A stretch of DNA of 58,634 bases, taken from NCBI GenBank assembly GCA_023249225.1, contig JAHFDA010000011.1:1-58634 (forward strand), read 5' to 3'. The translations under genes and the position numbers were made by a program. How positions within the stretch are numbered: the first letter of the stretch is position 1; every line of letters begins with the position of its first letter. The notes under the pieces are model-generated. The model ran no database searches. It was not told the DNA's origin and was given only the letters and a program-made list of their open reading frames with translations. This DNA comes from a bacterium (GTDB taxonomy: Bacteria > Margulisbacteria > Marinamargulisbacteria > JAHFDA01). Below are positions 28,167-37,271 of this stretch, one piece after another.

Positions 28167-30952
28167 TTCATTAGTATATTAAATCGTTCGCGTAAATATT
28201 GGGCTGTGATGCCTTTGCCCGTTTTGAGTATTTTAGATAAGGCCCCCTGGTCAACGATGTGGCCACCTTTCGAACCGCCTGCGGGACCAAGATCAATCAG
28301 ATAGTCGCATTGCAACAAAAAATCCAGGTGGTGTTCAACCACAAGCAGGCTGTGGCCACGCATTAACAATTCGTGCAAGACGTTAAACAAGGTAGCAATG
28401 TCGTCGTGGTGCAATCCGGTGGTGGGTTCATCAAAGAGCAACAGATAACGTGCCTTGCTGCGGCTTTGCCCAAGCACCGTGGCCAGTTTTAGACGCTGGG
28501 ATTCACCACCCGACAGGGTGCTGGTGGCTTGCCCAAGGCGCAAGTAAGCCAGGCCAACCTGTACCAGGGGTTCCAGCGCGCGCAAAATCTTGGGCTGGTC
28601 CGAGAAAAATTGGCAGGCTTCGGAGGCGGTCAGATGCAGCATGTCGGCCACATTTTTTCCGCGGTAACGCACGGCCAGAGTTTGGGAGGTAAAGCGTTTT
28701 CCCTGGCAGGTATCGCAACACAAGGTTAAGTCGTCTAAAAATTGCATGTCATAGATGATTGCACCACGGCCTTCGCAAGCCGGGCAGCGCCCTTTTCCGG
28801 AATTAAACGAAAAATGCCCCGGCCCCAATTGTCTTTCTTTGGCGGCGGGAGTGGCTGCCAGCAGTGCGCGCAGAATTCCGTAGGCACCCGTTAAGGTGGC
28901 GGGGTTGCTGCGCGGCGAAGGTGACACCGGACTTTGGTCGATGAGCATGACCTCGTCCACCTGTTCCAGGCCCAGAATGGCGTCGCAGGGACCGCGGTCA
29001 ACTTCGGTATTGCCTTTGAGATACTGTGCCTGGCCATAGAGCACATGTTTCATTAAGGTTGTTTTTCCAGAACCTGAAATGCCGCTTAAGCACACCAGCC
29101 GGTTGAGTGGAATCCTGAAGGTCAGGTTTTTAAGGTTGTTGGCGCGGGCGTTGCGCACTTCGATAAATTCTTTGCACGGTGACCTGAATTGTGCGGGCCG
29201 CAGCAGGCTCTTTCCGGAGAGGGCGGCGCGGCTGCGGCTGTGCGCCGGAAGATCTCTCAAGCGCCCTTCGGCGACCAGATGGCCACCCGACTCACCGGCG
29301 CCGGGGCCAAGCTCGATGATGTGATCCGCTGCGGCAATGACTTGGCTGGCATGTTCTACCACCACCACGGTGTTGCCGCCAGTGACAAGTTGCTTGACCA
29401 AGGTCACCATGCGTTCAACATCGCAGGCATGCAAGCCGATGGTGGGTTCGTCGAGCACGTACAGACTTTGGGTCAGCGCGTTGCCCAGGGTATGCGCAAT
29501 GCGCAAGCGCTGGTACTCTCCGCCCGAGAGTGTGCGTGTGGGGCGGGCCAGGTTTAAATAAGTCAGGCCCATTTGGCATAGCAGGTCTACCCGGCGACAG
29601 ACTTCTTTCCATACCGTGCCAGCTTTGGCCTTGTCGGTCGGGTCAAGCGGCAGGGTGTTTAAAAACAGCTTCAGTTCGGGCAAGGGTAGTTGCCACAGGT
29701 CAGCGATGGAACGTCCGGCCAGCTTGACTTGCAGCGCCAGGGGGTTCAAACGTTGGCCCTGGCAGTGTGGGCAGGGCAGGTAAGCCCGGTAACGCGCCAA
29801 AAACACGCGTACATGCACTTTGTAACGCTGCTTTTCGAGTTGTTTAAAAAAACCGCGGATGCCGGGCCAATCATCTGCGGGACTGCCATCCTCAATCAGC
29901 TTGCGTTGGTTTTCTGCCAGTGCACGGTAGGGCAGATGGGTCGATATGCGGTGGTGATGGCATAGTGCCAACAGGGCAGCCAGGTAGTCTGCATACGCAG
30001 CATGTTGAAAGGGTGCCACGGCTCCAAAAGCCAGAGCCGAATTTTGGTTGACCGCTTTTTCCATGTCAATGTCGATGATGCGTCCGTAGCCCTCGCAGGC
30101 CGGACAAGCCCCCAAGGCAGAGTTAAACGAAAACCAGGCGGGCTCGGGCAGCGCAAAACGTTGCAGGCAGTTTGGGCAGCTGGGGGCATCAAAAACTTTA
30201 TTCAGACAAGTCTGCCCCTGCCAGACTTCAATGTGATAGCGGGTGGGGCCCAGTGTCAGCAGCACATGCCTACCAGCGGTTAACCCGTTTTCAAAAGCTT
30301 CCAGTACCCGTGAGCGGCGGATGTGTCCAGGGGTCAGACGGTCGAGCACCGCACACAAGGGTTCCTTATCCGGCAAGCAGGCTTTGAGTTCCACCCGTTC
30401 CCCGTTTTTAAAACCATGCCGATAACCCAGCTCGATAAGTTTTTGCGCAGCCTGCTCGTGGTTTTGAGGGTCTAAGCCATCAAAGACCAAAAGCAGCCAC
30501 AAGGGCGTGTCGCCAGCGCATTGCGACACTTGCAAGGCGCTTTGACTGGCATTGGGATGCACGACGGCTGTTTGGCAGCGCGGGCAATGCAGGTGGCCAA
30601 GGGTGCTGTAGAGCAATTTAAGGTAGTCATTAATTTCAGAAGCCGTGCCCACCGTAGAGCGGGCGTTGCGCACCACATTTTTTTGTTCAAAGGCAATGGC
30701 AGGAGGGATGCCGCGCACTGCATCGACTTCGGGCTTGAGCGCGCTTTTAAAATATTGGCGGCTATAGGTGCTGATCGATTCAAGAAAACGGCGTTGGCCT
30801 TCGGCGTAAAGCGTGGCAAAGGCCAATGAACTTTTTCCGCTGCCGCTGATGCCGGTGACCACCGTCAGTGCATGATGCGGAATACGCAGGTCCAGGTTCT
30901 TTAAGTTGTGAGTGCGGACGCCCTTAAGCTCGATAAAAGTTTTGGCAGACAT
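28148..30952 (-). CDS. uvrA: Excinuclease ABC subunit A
   Basis: 934 aa from ATG 30952. The frame is open for another 86 codons upstream, but that part overlaps the methyltransferase gene and lacks UvrA similarity. Two ABC modules: Walker A GISGSGKSS (34-42) and LSGISGSGKTT in the second half, signatures LSGGEYQRLRIA and LSGGESQRLKLA, plus CxxC zinc modules (CPRC, CPNC, CPAC). The region between CPRC and CPNC corresponding to the UvrB-binding domain is present. It detects bulky DNA damage. uvrB and uvrC are not in the window. Confidence 0.93.
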   Translation of the reverse strand: MSAKTFIELKGVRTHNLKNLDLRIPHHALTVVTGISGSGKSSLAFATLYAEGQRRFLESISTYSRQYFKSALKPEVDAVRGIPPAIAFEQKNVVRNARSTVGTASEINDYLKLLYSTLGHLHCPRCQTAVVHPNASQSALQVSQCAGDTPLWLLLVFDGLDPQNHEQAAQKLIELGYRHGFKNGERVELKACLPDKEPLCAVLDRLTPGHIRRSRVLEAFENGLTAGRHVLLTLGPTRYHIEVWQGQTCLNKVFDAPSCPNCLQRFALPEPAWFSFNSALGACPACEGYGRIIDIDMEKAVNQNSALAFGAVAPFQHAAYADYLAALLALCHHHRISTHLPYRALAENQRKLIEDGSPADDWPGIRGFFKQLEKQRYKVHVRVFLARYRAYLPCPHCQGQRLNPLALQVKLAGRSIADLWQLPLPELKLFLNTLPLDPTDKAKAGTVWKEVCRRVDLLCQMGLTYLNLARPTRTLSGGEYQRLRIAHTLGNALTQSLYVLDEPTIGLHACDVERMVTLVKQLVTGGNTVVVVEHASQVIAAADHIIELGPGAGESGGHLVAEGRLRDLPAHSRSRAALSGKSLLRPAQFRSPCKEFIEVRNARANNLKNLTFRIPLNRLVCLSGISGSGKTTLMKHVLYGQAQYLKGNTEVDRGPCDAILGLEQVDEVMLIDQSPVSPSPRSNPATLTGAYGILRALLAATPAAKERQLGPGHFSFNSGKGRCPACEGRGAIIYDMQFLDDLTLCCDTCQGKRFTSQTLAVRYRGKNVADMLHLTASEACQFFSDQPKILRALEPLVQVGLAYLRLGQATSTLSGGESQRLKLATVLGQSRSKARYLLLFDEPTTGLHHDDIATLFNVLHELLMRGHSLLVVEHHLDFLLQCDYLIDLGPAGGSKGGHIVDQGALSKILKTGKGITAQYLRERFNILMKCPAST

Positions 30953-30977
30953 GCTGAACCATTCAGTATATTCCGCA

Positions 30978-31781
30978 TTAGGGTTTAGAGGCCACCAGGC
31001 AAAGCTCATCTCCCCAATGTAATAGCTGAGCGGCAACCAGCACGCCCGAAACCAGAACTTGCTTCCACCAGGGCCGCTGGGGGTCGTCATGATCCATCGA
31101 ACGTTTAAACACGCAGGTGACCCGTAAGCCGGCCGCTTCGACCAGGCGCGCAAGGCTTTGCGGTTCGTATTGCCACACATGTTGGTCGATGCCCAGGCCA
31201 TACCAGCCATCTCCTTTGGCGCGGCGCATCAGGCTGGCATAGTTAGGCAGGCAGATGAACACATGGCCGCCGGGCGCCAGGCGTTCGCGGGTTAAAGCCA
31301 AAAAAGGTAGCGGGTCATGGATATGTTCGAGCACATGAATGATCGAGATGACATCAAACTGCTGGTTCACAAAGGCGGCTTGCGACCACAGACCGGCGAA
31401 GATCTTGTGGCCATGCACGGCAGCCACCTGTGCTCCCACGCTGGTTTCAACACCGTAGGTGTCAAAACCAGCCGCCTTGGCGCCGTCCAGGGTGCCGCCC
31501 ACATTGCAGCCAATATCCAACCAGCTTCCGCCTGGGTGATAGTGCTGTACCCAGGCCACATCCCGACGGGAATATTTTTCAAGCAGGGTTTTGTGGCTTT
31601 GGTAGTACTGCTCGCGATCCGTCAGGCTGTACAGGTTGTCATAGCCAGGATACGGCGTGGGATGGGTTTGGATCAGACCGCATTTGGCGCAGCGTAAAAG
31701 TTCAAACGTACCCACTTTTGGAAAATTTCCTGTGCGAATGCTTTCCAGATGTTGGTCGGTCTTACAAATGGGGCAAGGCAT
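30978..31781 (-). CDS. SAM-dependent methyltransferase with N-terminal zinc ribbon
   Basis: 267 aa. N-terminal cysteine pairs CPIC and CAKC form a probable zinc ribbon. A class I methyltransferase domain follows: WLDIGCNVGGTLDGAKAAG (motif I), then FDVISIIHVLEHIHDPLPFL and PGGHVFICLPN. It resembles Methyltransf_23 enzymes found in sugar or lipid modification clusters. It begins a reverse run leading to uvrA. Substrate unknown. Confidence 0.85.
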   Translation of the reverse strand: MPCPICKTDQHLESIRTGNFPKVGTFELLRCAKCGLIQTHPTPYPGYDNLYSLTDREQYYQSHKTLLEKYSRRDVAWVQHYHPGGSWLDIGCNVGGTLDGAKAAGFDTYGVETSVGAQVAAVHGHKIFAGLWSQAAFVNQQFDVISIIHVLEHIHDPLPFLALTRERLAPGGHVFICLPNYASLMRRAKGDGWYGLGIDQHVWQYEPQSLARLVEAAGLRVTCVFKRSMDHDDPQRPWWKQVLVSGVLVAAQLLHWGDELCLVASKP

Positions 31782-31792
31782 ACTTTATTTAC

Positions 31793-31798
31793 TATACA
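31793..31798 (+). promoter_or_regulatory. -10-like box before the barrel-SppA fusion gene
   Basis: TATACA, continuing as TATACAAT, ends 8 nt before the ATG with no Shine-Dalgarno in ATCAGTGT. It lies in the 25-bp gap between the divergent methyltransferase gene and this gene. Confidence 0.45.
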
Positions 31799-31806
31799 AT
31801 CAGTGT

Positions 31807-34236
31807 ATGATTTATGTAGTGTTTTTACGCTTGGTATTTGTGGCGATCATGTTTAGTTTTTCCACGTTGCATGCCGCCTTGGTCGACGATGTGCTTAAAC
31901 AAGGCTATGGCGTGCGCCCGCTGGGTATGGGCGGAGCCTTTACCTCGGTTGCAGACGACGAGTGGTCTTTGTATTGGAACCCGGCGGGTTTGGCGGGCAA
32001 GGGTTTTTCATATGTATATCAAGATCACGACCAGCGCAACACCTTTACCAGTGTTTTCGAAACCAAATCAGTTTATCTGGGTCCCTTTGCATGGTCGAAC
32101 ATTACGCGCACCAACCTCAATGGCGGCAGTATTGAAGTGAATCATTATGGTTTTGGCCGCCGCAGCCGCAATGGAGTGGATTGGGGTGTGGGGTATAAAA
32201 ATGTGTCCGATTATTCCACGGGCATGCTGGGTTGGACCAGCGATCTGGGTTTACTGGCGCATATCCTGCCCAACGTCGATGTGGGTTTTGTGGCCCAGGA
32301 TATTCTCAAAGACCGTGTAAACACCGCTGCGTCGGCGCGCTTGGGGCTTTCGATGTTTATGCCCGAGCGCTCATTTATTGTGGCAGCCGAAGGTGAATAT
32401 CTCTCGGGCGGCCAACTCTATCCGCATGTGGGAATAGAGTGGGAAGTTGCGCCTGGCCTGGCACTGCGTGGCGGACTGTTTCGAAGCAAACCCAGCATGG
32501 GCGCCAGCATGGTGCTTCCGATATTGGGCGATGTGGAATACGCCGCCATCTCCAATTACCAGGACAGTGGCGAAACGGTGCATATGTTTGGTTACCGCAT
32601 TGGGGTGGCCAAGCGTCGCCAGTACCGCCGACCTATTACCATGATTTCACAGGAAGAAGTGGTCGAAATTGCTTTGGGCGGAAACATGATTGCCGGAAAA
32701 ACCGAAGTTAGTTTGTTGGGGGGTTCTAAAGAAGGTGCGGATGATCTGTTGCAACTTTTGCGGGCGGCGGTGGATGAGCCTAGCGTCAAAGGTATTGTGA
32801 TTCGGGTAGAGAGCATGGGGCAGGGCATGGGCATGCTGGCGTTGGTTCAGGAATTCCGGCAGGAGATCTTGCGGGCTCGGGCCAATGGCAAAAAAGTGGT
32901 GGCCTTTTTAGACGGCTGGAACACCCTGCCGGAGTTTTATCTGGCATCGGCGGCAGACCGTATTGTCATTCCGGAATTAGGGATGATTAGTCACCTGGGC
33001 GTCATGTTACAAACTTATAAACTAGCTGGCTTGCAAGATCTTTTGGGTGTGCGTCCGCAAATTATCTTTCATGGCAAACACAAGGTGGCGTTGTTTGATA
33101 GTACCGATATCAGCGATGAGAGCAAACTTCAGCTGAAAACGGTGCTTGAATCGCTTTATCACATTGTGGTGGACGATGTGCGTCAGGATCGCGGCGAGCG
33201 TTTAAGTTCTCAACCGGCCCAGATTTTTGGCGGACAGTTTATCAGTGCCAAAGAATCGCTCAAAATGGGGCTGGTTGACCGCCTGGGGTTTTATGAAGTG
33301 GCGCGTGACGAAATGAAGTCATTGCTCAACAAGGAACCTGCTTATCTAAAGGCTGAATACCTTAAAGAGTTTGAGCTTCAGTTTGATCAGATGGGGCCCA
33401 CCACTATTTTAAGCGCCTTTAATCGTATTGCCATTATTGAAATTGACGGCCCTATTGTCGATGGTGAATCTGGAGAAAACATTTTGTTTGGCGGCAAGAG
33501 TGTGGGGTCAGAAACCATTGTGCAGCAGATCAAGCAGGCGGCCGATGATATCGGCGTGCGGGCCGTGATCTTGCGGGTCAATAGCCCCGGTGGATCGGCC
33601 ATTGCGTCCCAGGAAGTGCTCGAGGCTTTGCGCAAACTTAAAGATCGGCATAAGCCCGTGGTGGTCTCCATGGGTAATATGGCCGCCTCGGGCGGCTACA
33701 TGGTCAGTGCCGAAGCCGATCGCATTATTGCCAATCCAGCCACTTTTACGGGTTCTATTGGCGTGGTATCGGTGTTTCCTTATCAGGCCGATCTTTTACG
33801 CAAACTTAAAATTGATACCCTTACGCTTAAAGAAGGCGATTCAATGGACGCCACCGCAGGTACCCGGCGTTTTACCCCCGAGGAACGTCAGTTGCTGCAG
33901 AGCATCCTGGATGAAACCTATGATAAGTTTGTTGAGATCGTCAGCAACGGTCGCAAGATCAGCAAAGCCGATCTGGCAGACGTGGCCCAGGGACAAATTT
34001 TTACTGGAACGCAGGCTCTGGAGCTTAAACTGGTGGATGAACTTGGAAATTTTCAGACGGCCGTCAATGTGGCCGAAGCATTGGCGCATATTGATACCGG
34101 TAAAAGTCAGCTGATGTATTACCGCACGTCACCAGGCTTGTTTTCTAATCTTGGCGGCCAGGCAGCAGCTTGGTTTGGCAACAATATAAGAATGATGTTA
34201 AGCCTGGAACCGGAGATCAAGTTTTCAGCCTTATAG
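31807..34236 (+). CDS. sppA: PorV/FadL-like outer-membrane barrel fused to SppA (S49) protease
   Basis: 809 aa from ATG 31807, chosen because a signal peptide follows at once (cleavage near LHA, residue 23). Residues 24 to ~270 carry the PorV/FadL/UPF0164-type opening RPLGMGGAFTSVADD (37-51) and LYWNPAGLA (55-63), then many alternating strands. From ~280 a complete two-part S49 protease follows, with catalytic Lys426 (in HGKHKVALFD, matching E. coli Lys209) and Ser628 (NMAASGGYM). SppA normally sits in the inner membrane and cleaves residual signal peptides. Here the protease would be tethered to the outer membrane. The reading frame is continuous, with no internal start signals noted. Confidence 0.88.
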   Translation: MIYVVFLRLVFVAIMFSFSTLHAALVDDVLKQGYGVRPLGMGGAFTSVADDEWSLYWNPAGLAGKGFSYVYQDHDQRNTFTSVFETKSVYLGPFAWSNITRTNLNGGSIEVNHYGFGRRSRNGVDWGVGYKNVSDYSTGMLGWTSDLGLLAHILPNVDVGFVAQDILKDRVNTAASARLGLSMFMPERSFIVAAEGEYLSGGQLYPHVGIEWEVAPGLALRGGLFRSKPSMGASMVLPILGDVEYAAISNYQDSGETVHMFGYRIGVAKRRQYRRPITMISQEEVVEIALGGNMIAGKTEVSLLGGSKEGADDLLQLLRAAVDEPSVKGIVIRVESMGQGMGMLALVQEFRQEILRARANGKKVVAFLDGWNTLPEFYLASAADRIVIPELGMISHLGVMLQTYKLAGLQDLLGVRPQIIFHGKHKVALFDSTDISDESKLQLKTVLESLYHIVVDDVRQDRGERLSSQPAQIFGGQFISAKESLKMGLVDRLGFYEVARDEMKSLLNKEPAYLKAEYLKEFELQFDQMGPTTILSAFNRIAIIEIDGPIVDGESGENILFGGKSVGSETIVQQIKQAADDIGVRAVILRVNSPGGSAIASQEVLEALRKLKDRHKPVVVSMGNMAASGGYMVSAEADRIIANPATFTGSIGVVSVFPYQADLLRKLKIDTLTLKEGDSMDATAGTRRFTPEERQLLQSILDETYDKFVEIVSNGRKISKADLADVAQGQIFTGTQALELKLVDELGNFQTAVNVAEALAHIDTGKSQLMYYRTSPGLFSNLGGQAAAWFGNNIRMMLSLEPEIKFSAL

Positions 34237-34282
34237 TATTGGCATTTGTATTTACGCTTCACGGGTGGACGCTTCACGCATT

Positions 34283-35326
34283 TCACACCAGTCGGTAACG
34301 GAGTTCCTTGGCAAGTTCCTGAACAAAAACTTTTAGGATGCCCAGTGTGGGCACCGCTAATAACATGCCCCACAATCCGGCCCACTGGCTGCCAAGAATA
34401 ATGGCAAACATGATCATGATGGGGTGCAGGTTAAGCGAGCGTCCATAGATCAAAGGCTGCAGCAGATTGTTGTCGATGATCTGCACGATGTAGAACATCA
34501 ATACCACCAGCCACCAGGGACTGCCGCTGGGATCCATAAGTGTAAACAGCACAGCGGGCACAGCACCCACCACCGGTCCCAGGTAGGGCACCATGTTGGC
34601 GAATCCGGCCAGCATGCCAATGACCAATGCATACTTTACGTCCAGAATCAGCAAGCCTATCGTGCTCATGGCGCCGACCAGCAACGATTCCAGCAACAGA
34701 CCGCGTACATAAGCCACGGTTTGATATTCCACGCGATAGACCACGTTTAAAACCCGTTCAAAATAGCGGTTAGGCACACTTTGCAAAAAGGCACGTTTGA
34801 TCTGATGACCATCTTTCAGCAGAAAAAATGTGGTGATGGGCATCAGCAAAAAAATAGCCAGAATCGAAAAAACGCTTGAAATAATGGTGGGGATGTCTTG
34901 AAATAAACGGATCACCAGCATGTGGAGGGCATCCACCCCCTGGGACACAAAATTGATTTGTTGAATCCATGGGAATGAACGATGCAGTGATTTTTGCGCT
35001 TGAAGACCATGCTGCTTGAGCGTGTCCATATACACCGGCAGATCCGCGCGCAGGCTAAGAATCTGCAAATAGGCCTTTGGAAAAAGAAAATATCCTCCCA
35101 AGCCCAGCAAAGCAGCCAGTAAGCCCAGGGCCAGGATCACTCCGACCACGCGCGGAAGGCCGGCCCGTTCCAAGGCGTTGACCAGCGGATTGAGCATAAA
35201 GGTCAGTGCCAGGCTTAACGCCAGAGGGGTCAGGATGCTGCGCATCAAGTACAGAATCAGCAACATGACGCCCAGCCCGGCCACCCCCAAAATCAGTTTT
35301 TGAAAAGGCGTGAAATATCGGCTCAT
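34283..35326 (-). CDS. AI-2E/PerM-family membrane transporter
   Basis: 347 aa from ATG 35326, which overlaps the stop of the cNMP-binding gene (ATGA). About eight membrane segments. The conserved C-terminal part reads ANMVPYLGPVVGAVPAVLF and QIIDNNLLQPLIYGRSLNLHPIMIM, diagnostic for the family. Members export autoinducer-2 or, in some bacteria, act as Na+/H+ antiporters or permeases; the cargo cannot be told from sequence. Co-transcription with a cNMP-binding protein suggests nucleotide-linked control. Confidence 0.88.
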   Translation of the reverse strand: MSRYFTPFQKLILGVAGLGVMLLILYLMRSILTPLALSLALTFMLNPLVNALERAGLPRVVGVILALGLLAALLGLGGYFLFPKAYLQILSLRADLPVYMDTLKQHGLQAQKSLHRSFPWIQQINFVSQGVDALHMLVIRLFQDIPTIISSVFSILAIFLLMPITTFFLLKDGHQIKRAFLQSVPNRYFERVLNVVYRVEYQTVAYVRGLLLESLLVGAMSTIGLLILDVKYALVIGMLAGFANMVPYLGPVVGAVPAVLFTLMDPSGSPWWLVVLMFYIVQIIDNNLLQPLIYGRSLNLHPIMIMFAIILGSQWAGLWGMLLAVPTLGILKVFVQELAKELRYRLV

Positions 35327-35850
35327 GCAGCCGCCGGGTTTTGTTTTTGAACCTGGTACTTGATCAGCCGGTATTCGCGGTTGGTGCGGCGCAATTTTTC
35401 GCAAATGATATTTGCCAGATGAAACAACAGGCGATTTCCGATTAACGGGTTTTGCTGGCTATATTCAATAAAATCAGGTCGGTAGATTCCGGCCAATTCG
35501 GTGTCTTCGTCGGCCACGGCCGTGGCTGAACGCGGTCCCTCGCTAAAGAGCGCCAGCTCGCCAAAAAAATGACCTGGCCCAAGATAAGCCAATTGGATGT
35601 CTTCGGATTCTGATGGCAGGATGATACGGACGGCACCCGTCAGAATGATATACATGCCCACACCCGGTTCTCGTTCTTTAAAAATGGTTTCACCGGACGT
35701 GTATTGGCGGCGATAAATGAGCTGCATGAATTTGTGAAGTTCTTTTGGATTAAACGTGTCAAACAGGGGTAGCTTTTCAAGCAAGTCGAATAAATCTTGA
35801 TTGGGATGCTTGCGGCGGCTCAACCAGGGGGCCCATGAAAAGTCGTTCAT
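35323..35850 (-). CDS. Cyclic-nucleotide-binding domain protein
   Basis: 175 aa. One cNMP-binding domain with the phosphate cassette FFGELALFSEGPRSATA, and no DNA-binding domain after it, so it is not a CRP-type regulator. ATG 35850 is preferred over a GTG at 35877 because a minus-strand TATAAT at 35868-35873 would place the transcript start between them. It likely modulates the overlapping AI-2E-type transporter. Confidence 0.82.
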   Translation of the reverse strand: MNDFSWAPWLSRRKHPNQDLFDLLEKLPLFDTFNPKELHKFMQLIYRRQYTSGETIFKEREPGVGMYIILTGAVRIILPSESEDIQLAYLGPGHFFGELALFSEGPRSATAVADEDTELAGIYRPDFIEYSQQNPLIGNRLLFHLANIICEKLRRTNREYRLIKYQVQKQNPAAA

Positions 35851-35867
35851 TGCTGCTCTTAATGGGT

Positions 35868-35876
35868 CATTATACA
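35868..35876. promoter_or_regulatory. Overlapping divergent -10 boxes between rpoN and the cNMP gene
   Basis: ATTATACA reads TATAAT on the minus strand (35868-35873) and TATACA on the plus strand (35871-35876). The two starts lie 17 and 15 nt away, so one short element could serve both divergent genes and make their transcription mutually exclusive. Confidence 0.45.
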
Positions 35877-35891
35877 CTCGACGCTGCTTAC

Positions 35892-37271
35892 ATGAAATTT
35901 AAATTACAGCTAAGTCCGCGGCTTGAACAAAGACAGATGATGACGCTGACGCCGTTGCTGATCCAACGCTTTCAGTTTTTACGCCAGCCCTATGAGCATC
36001 TGATTGAAAAGGTTTCGGAGGCGGTCAAAAACAACGTCATGCTTGAATTTGCGCGTGACGATGTGCTGATGAAGCGTTTTCGTCCCTCCACCTCGGTGTC
36101 GGCTGGGCTACAAGATGATTTTCTCGAAAATCGTGCGGATCGCCGGGAGCTTACCTTGCAGCAGTTTTTAGCGGAACAGTTGGCATTTAAAGGTTTTGAT
36201 GAACCCGACCGCTCGCTGGTCGAAGGACTGCTCTCGGCGCTGGACGAACGCGGATATTTGCGTGACTACCCGCAGATCAAGGTTGAATTGATGCAAAAAC
36301 ACGATGTCTCACGCGTTAAAGTCGATCAGGCACTCGGGCTTCTTCAGGAATTTGAGCCCGAGGGCGTGGGGGCCCGTAACCTTAAAGAATGTCTTTTGTT
36401 GCAAGTCAAAGCACACCAGTTTGATTCAGAAAGCTTGCGTCAGTTGCTGGATCAGGTCATTCGAGGACATTTGCATGACTTGGCAGATAAAAATTTTTCG
36501 GCGGTGGCAAAGGCCCTTAACATTCCTGCCGAGGGTGTGCCGGTTTTGGCAGCGTTTATTGAACAAAATTTAACGCCTAATCCGGGTTTGCGATTTGCGT
36601 CCGAGCGCGACAATCGCTACGTGGTGCCCAGCCTGGTGGTGCGAAAGAACGGGGAACGCTATGTCATTGACAACCTGGAGCAGACCCAGGGATTTAAGCT
36701 TAAAGTCAGCGACGCTTACCTGGCCATGCTGGATGCGCCCTCGACCGACGATCAAACCCGTGCCTACCTTAAGGAACAATTGCAGAGCGCCCGCGAATTT
36801 TTAGAACACCTGGAACAACGCGGGCAGACCATTAATCAGATTGCCGAAACTCTGGCCGAGACCCAGCAGATGTTTTTTGAAAAAGGAATCCATTGGTTGA
36901 TGCCTCTGCCGCAAAGTGAACTTGCAAGCAAAATCGGTGTGCATCCTTCTACCATTAGTCGGGCGGTTTCTGACAAGTACATCCAGACGCCCCACGGCCT
37001 GGTTGCGGTCAAGCTGCTTTTGCCAAGGCGGGTATCAGGCGTGTCTGTGCAATACATCAAACGGCGTTTGGTCGATCATGTCCATGCCCATCCCGAGTGG
37101 TCTGATCGCCAGCTAGAACAGGCGCTCACCGCACATGGTATCCGCATCAAACGACGTACAGTCAATAAATACCGACACGAACTTTTGAGCGAGGGTCGGG
37201 TGCAACTTCCGCCGCCAGAATTCAGGCATCCAAGGCCGGGAGCTAAAAAAGATATAATAACTTTGCCATGA
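35892..37271 (+). CDS. rpoN: RNA polymerase sigma-54 factor
   Basis: 459 aa from ATG 35892. Region I begins LQLSPRLEQRQMMTLTPLLIQRFQFL. The core-binding and HTH regions include SELASKIGVHPSTISRAVSDKYIQTPHG. The RpoN box is RRTVNKYRHEL near the C-terminus. All three regions are complete. No enhancer-binding activator is present in the window. The next gene overlaps its stop by 4 nt. Confidence 0.95.
   Translation: MKFKLQLSPRLEQRQMMTLTPLLIQRFQFLRQPYEHLIEKVSEAVKNNVMLEFARDDVLMKRFRPSTSVSAGLQDDFLENRADRRELTLQQFLAEQLAFKGFDEPDRSLVEGLLSALDERGYLRDYPQIKVELMQKHDVSRVKVDQALGLLQEFEPEGVGARNLKECLLLQVKAHQFDSESLRQLLDQVIRGHLHDLADKNFSAVAKALNIPAEGVPVLAAFIEQNLTPNPGLRFASERDNRYVVPSLVVRKNGERYVIDNLEQTQGFKLKVSDAYLAMLDAPSTDDQTRAYLKEQLQSAREFLEHLEQRGQTINQIAETLAETQQMFFEKGIHWLMPLPQSELASKIGVHPSTISRAVSDKYIQTPHGLVAVKLLLPRRVSGVSVQYIKRRLVDHVHAHPEWSDRQLEQALTAHGIRIKRRTVNKYRHELLSEGRVQLPPPEFRHPRPGAKKDIITLP
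37253..37258 (+). promoter_or_regulatory. Consensus -10 box inside the 3' end of rpoN
   Basis: TATAAT, 9 nt before the ATG of the DUF502 gene, encoding the last residues of RpoN. There is no Shine-Dalgarno sequence. It would give the downstream gene an independent, leaderless transcript. Confidence 0.45.

Noticed and set aside
30953-31210. Extended N-terminus for UvrA
   Set aside because: The extra 86 codons overlap the methyltransferase gene and do not resemble UvrA, which begins at the IELKGVRTHNLKNL segment.
31657-31806. Upstream extension of the barrel-SppA protein
   Set aside because: It lies antisense to the methyltransferase N-terminus, and the signal peptide starts only at the ATG at 31807.
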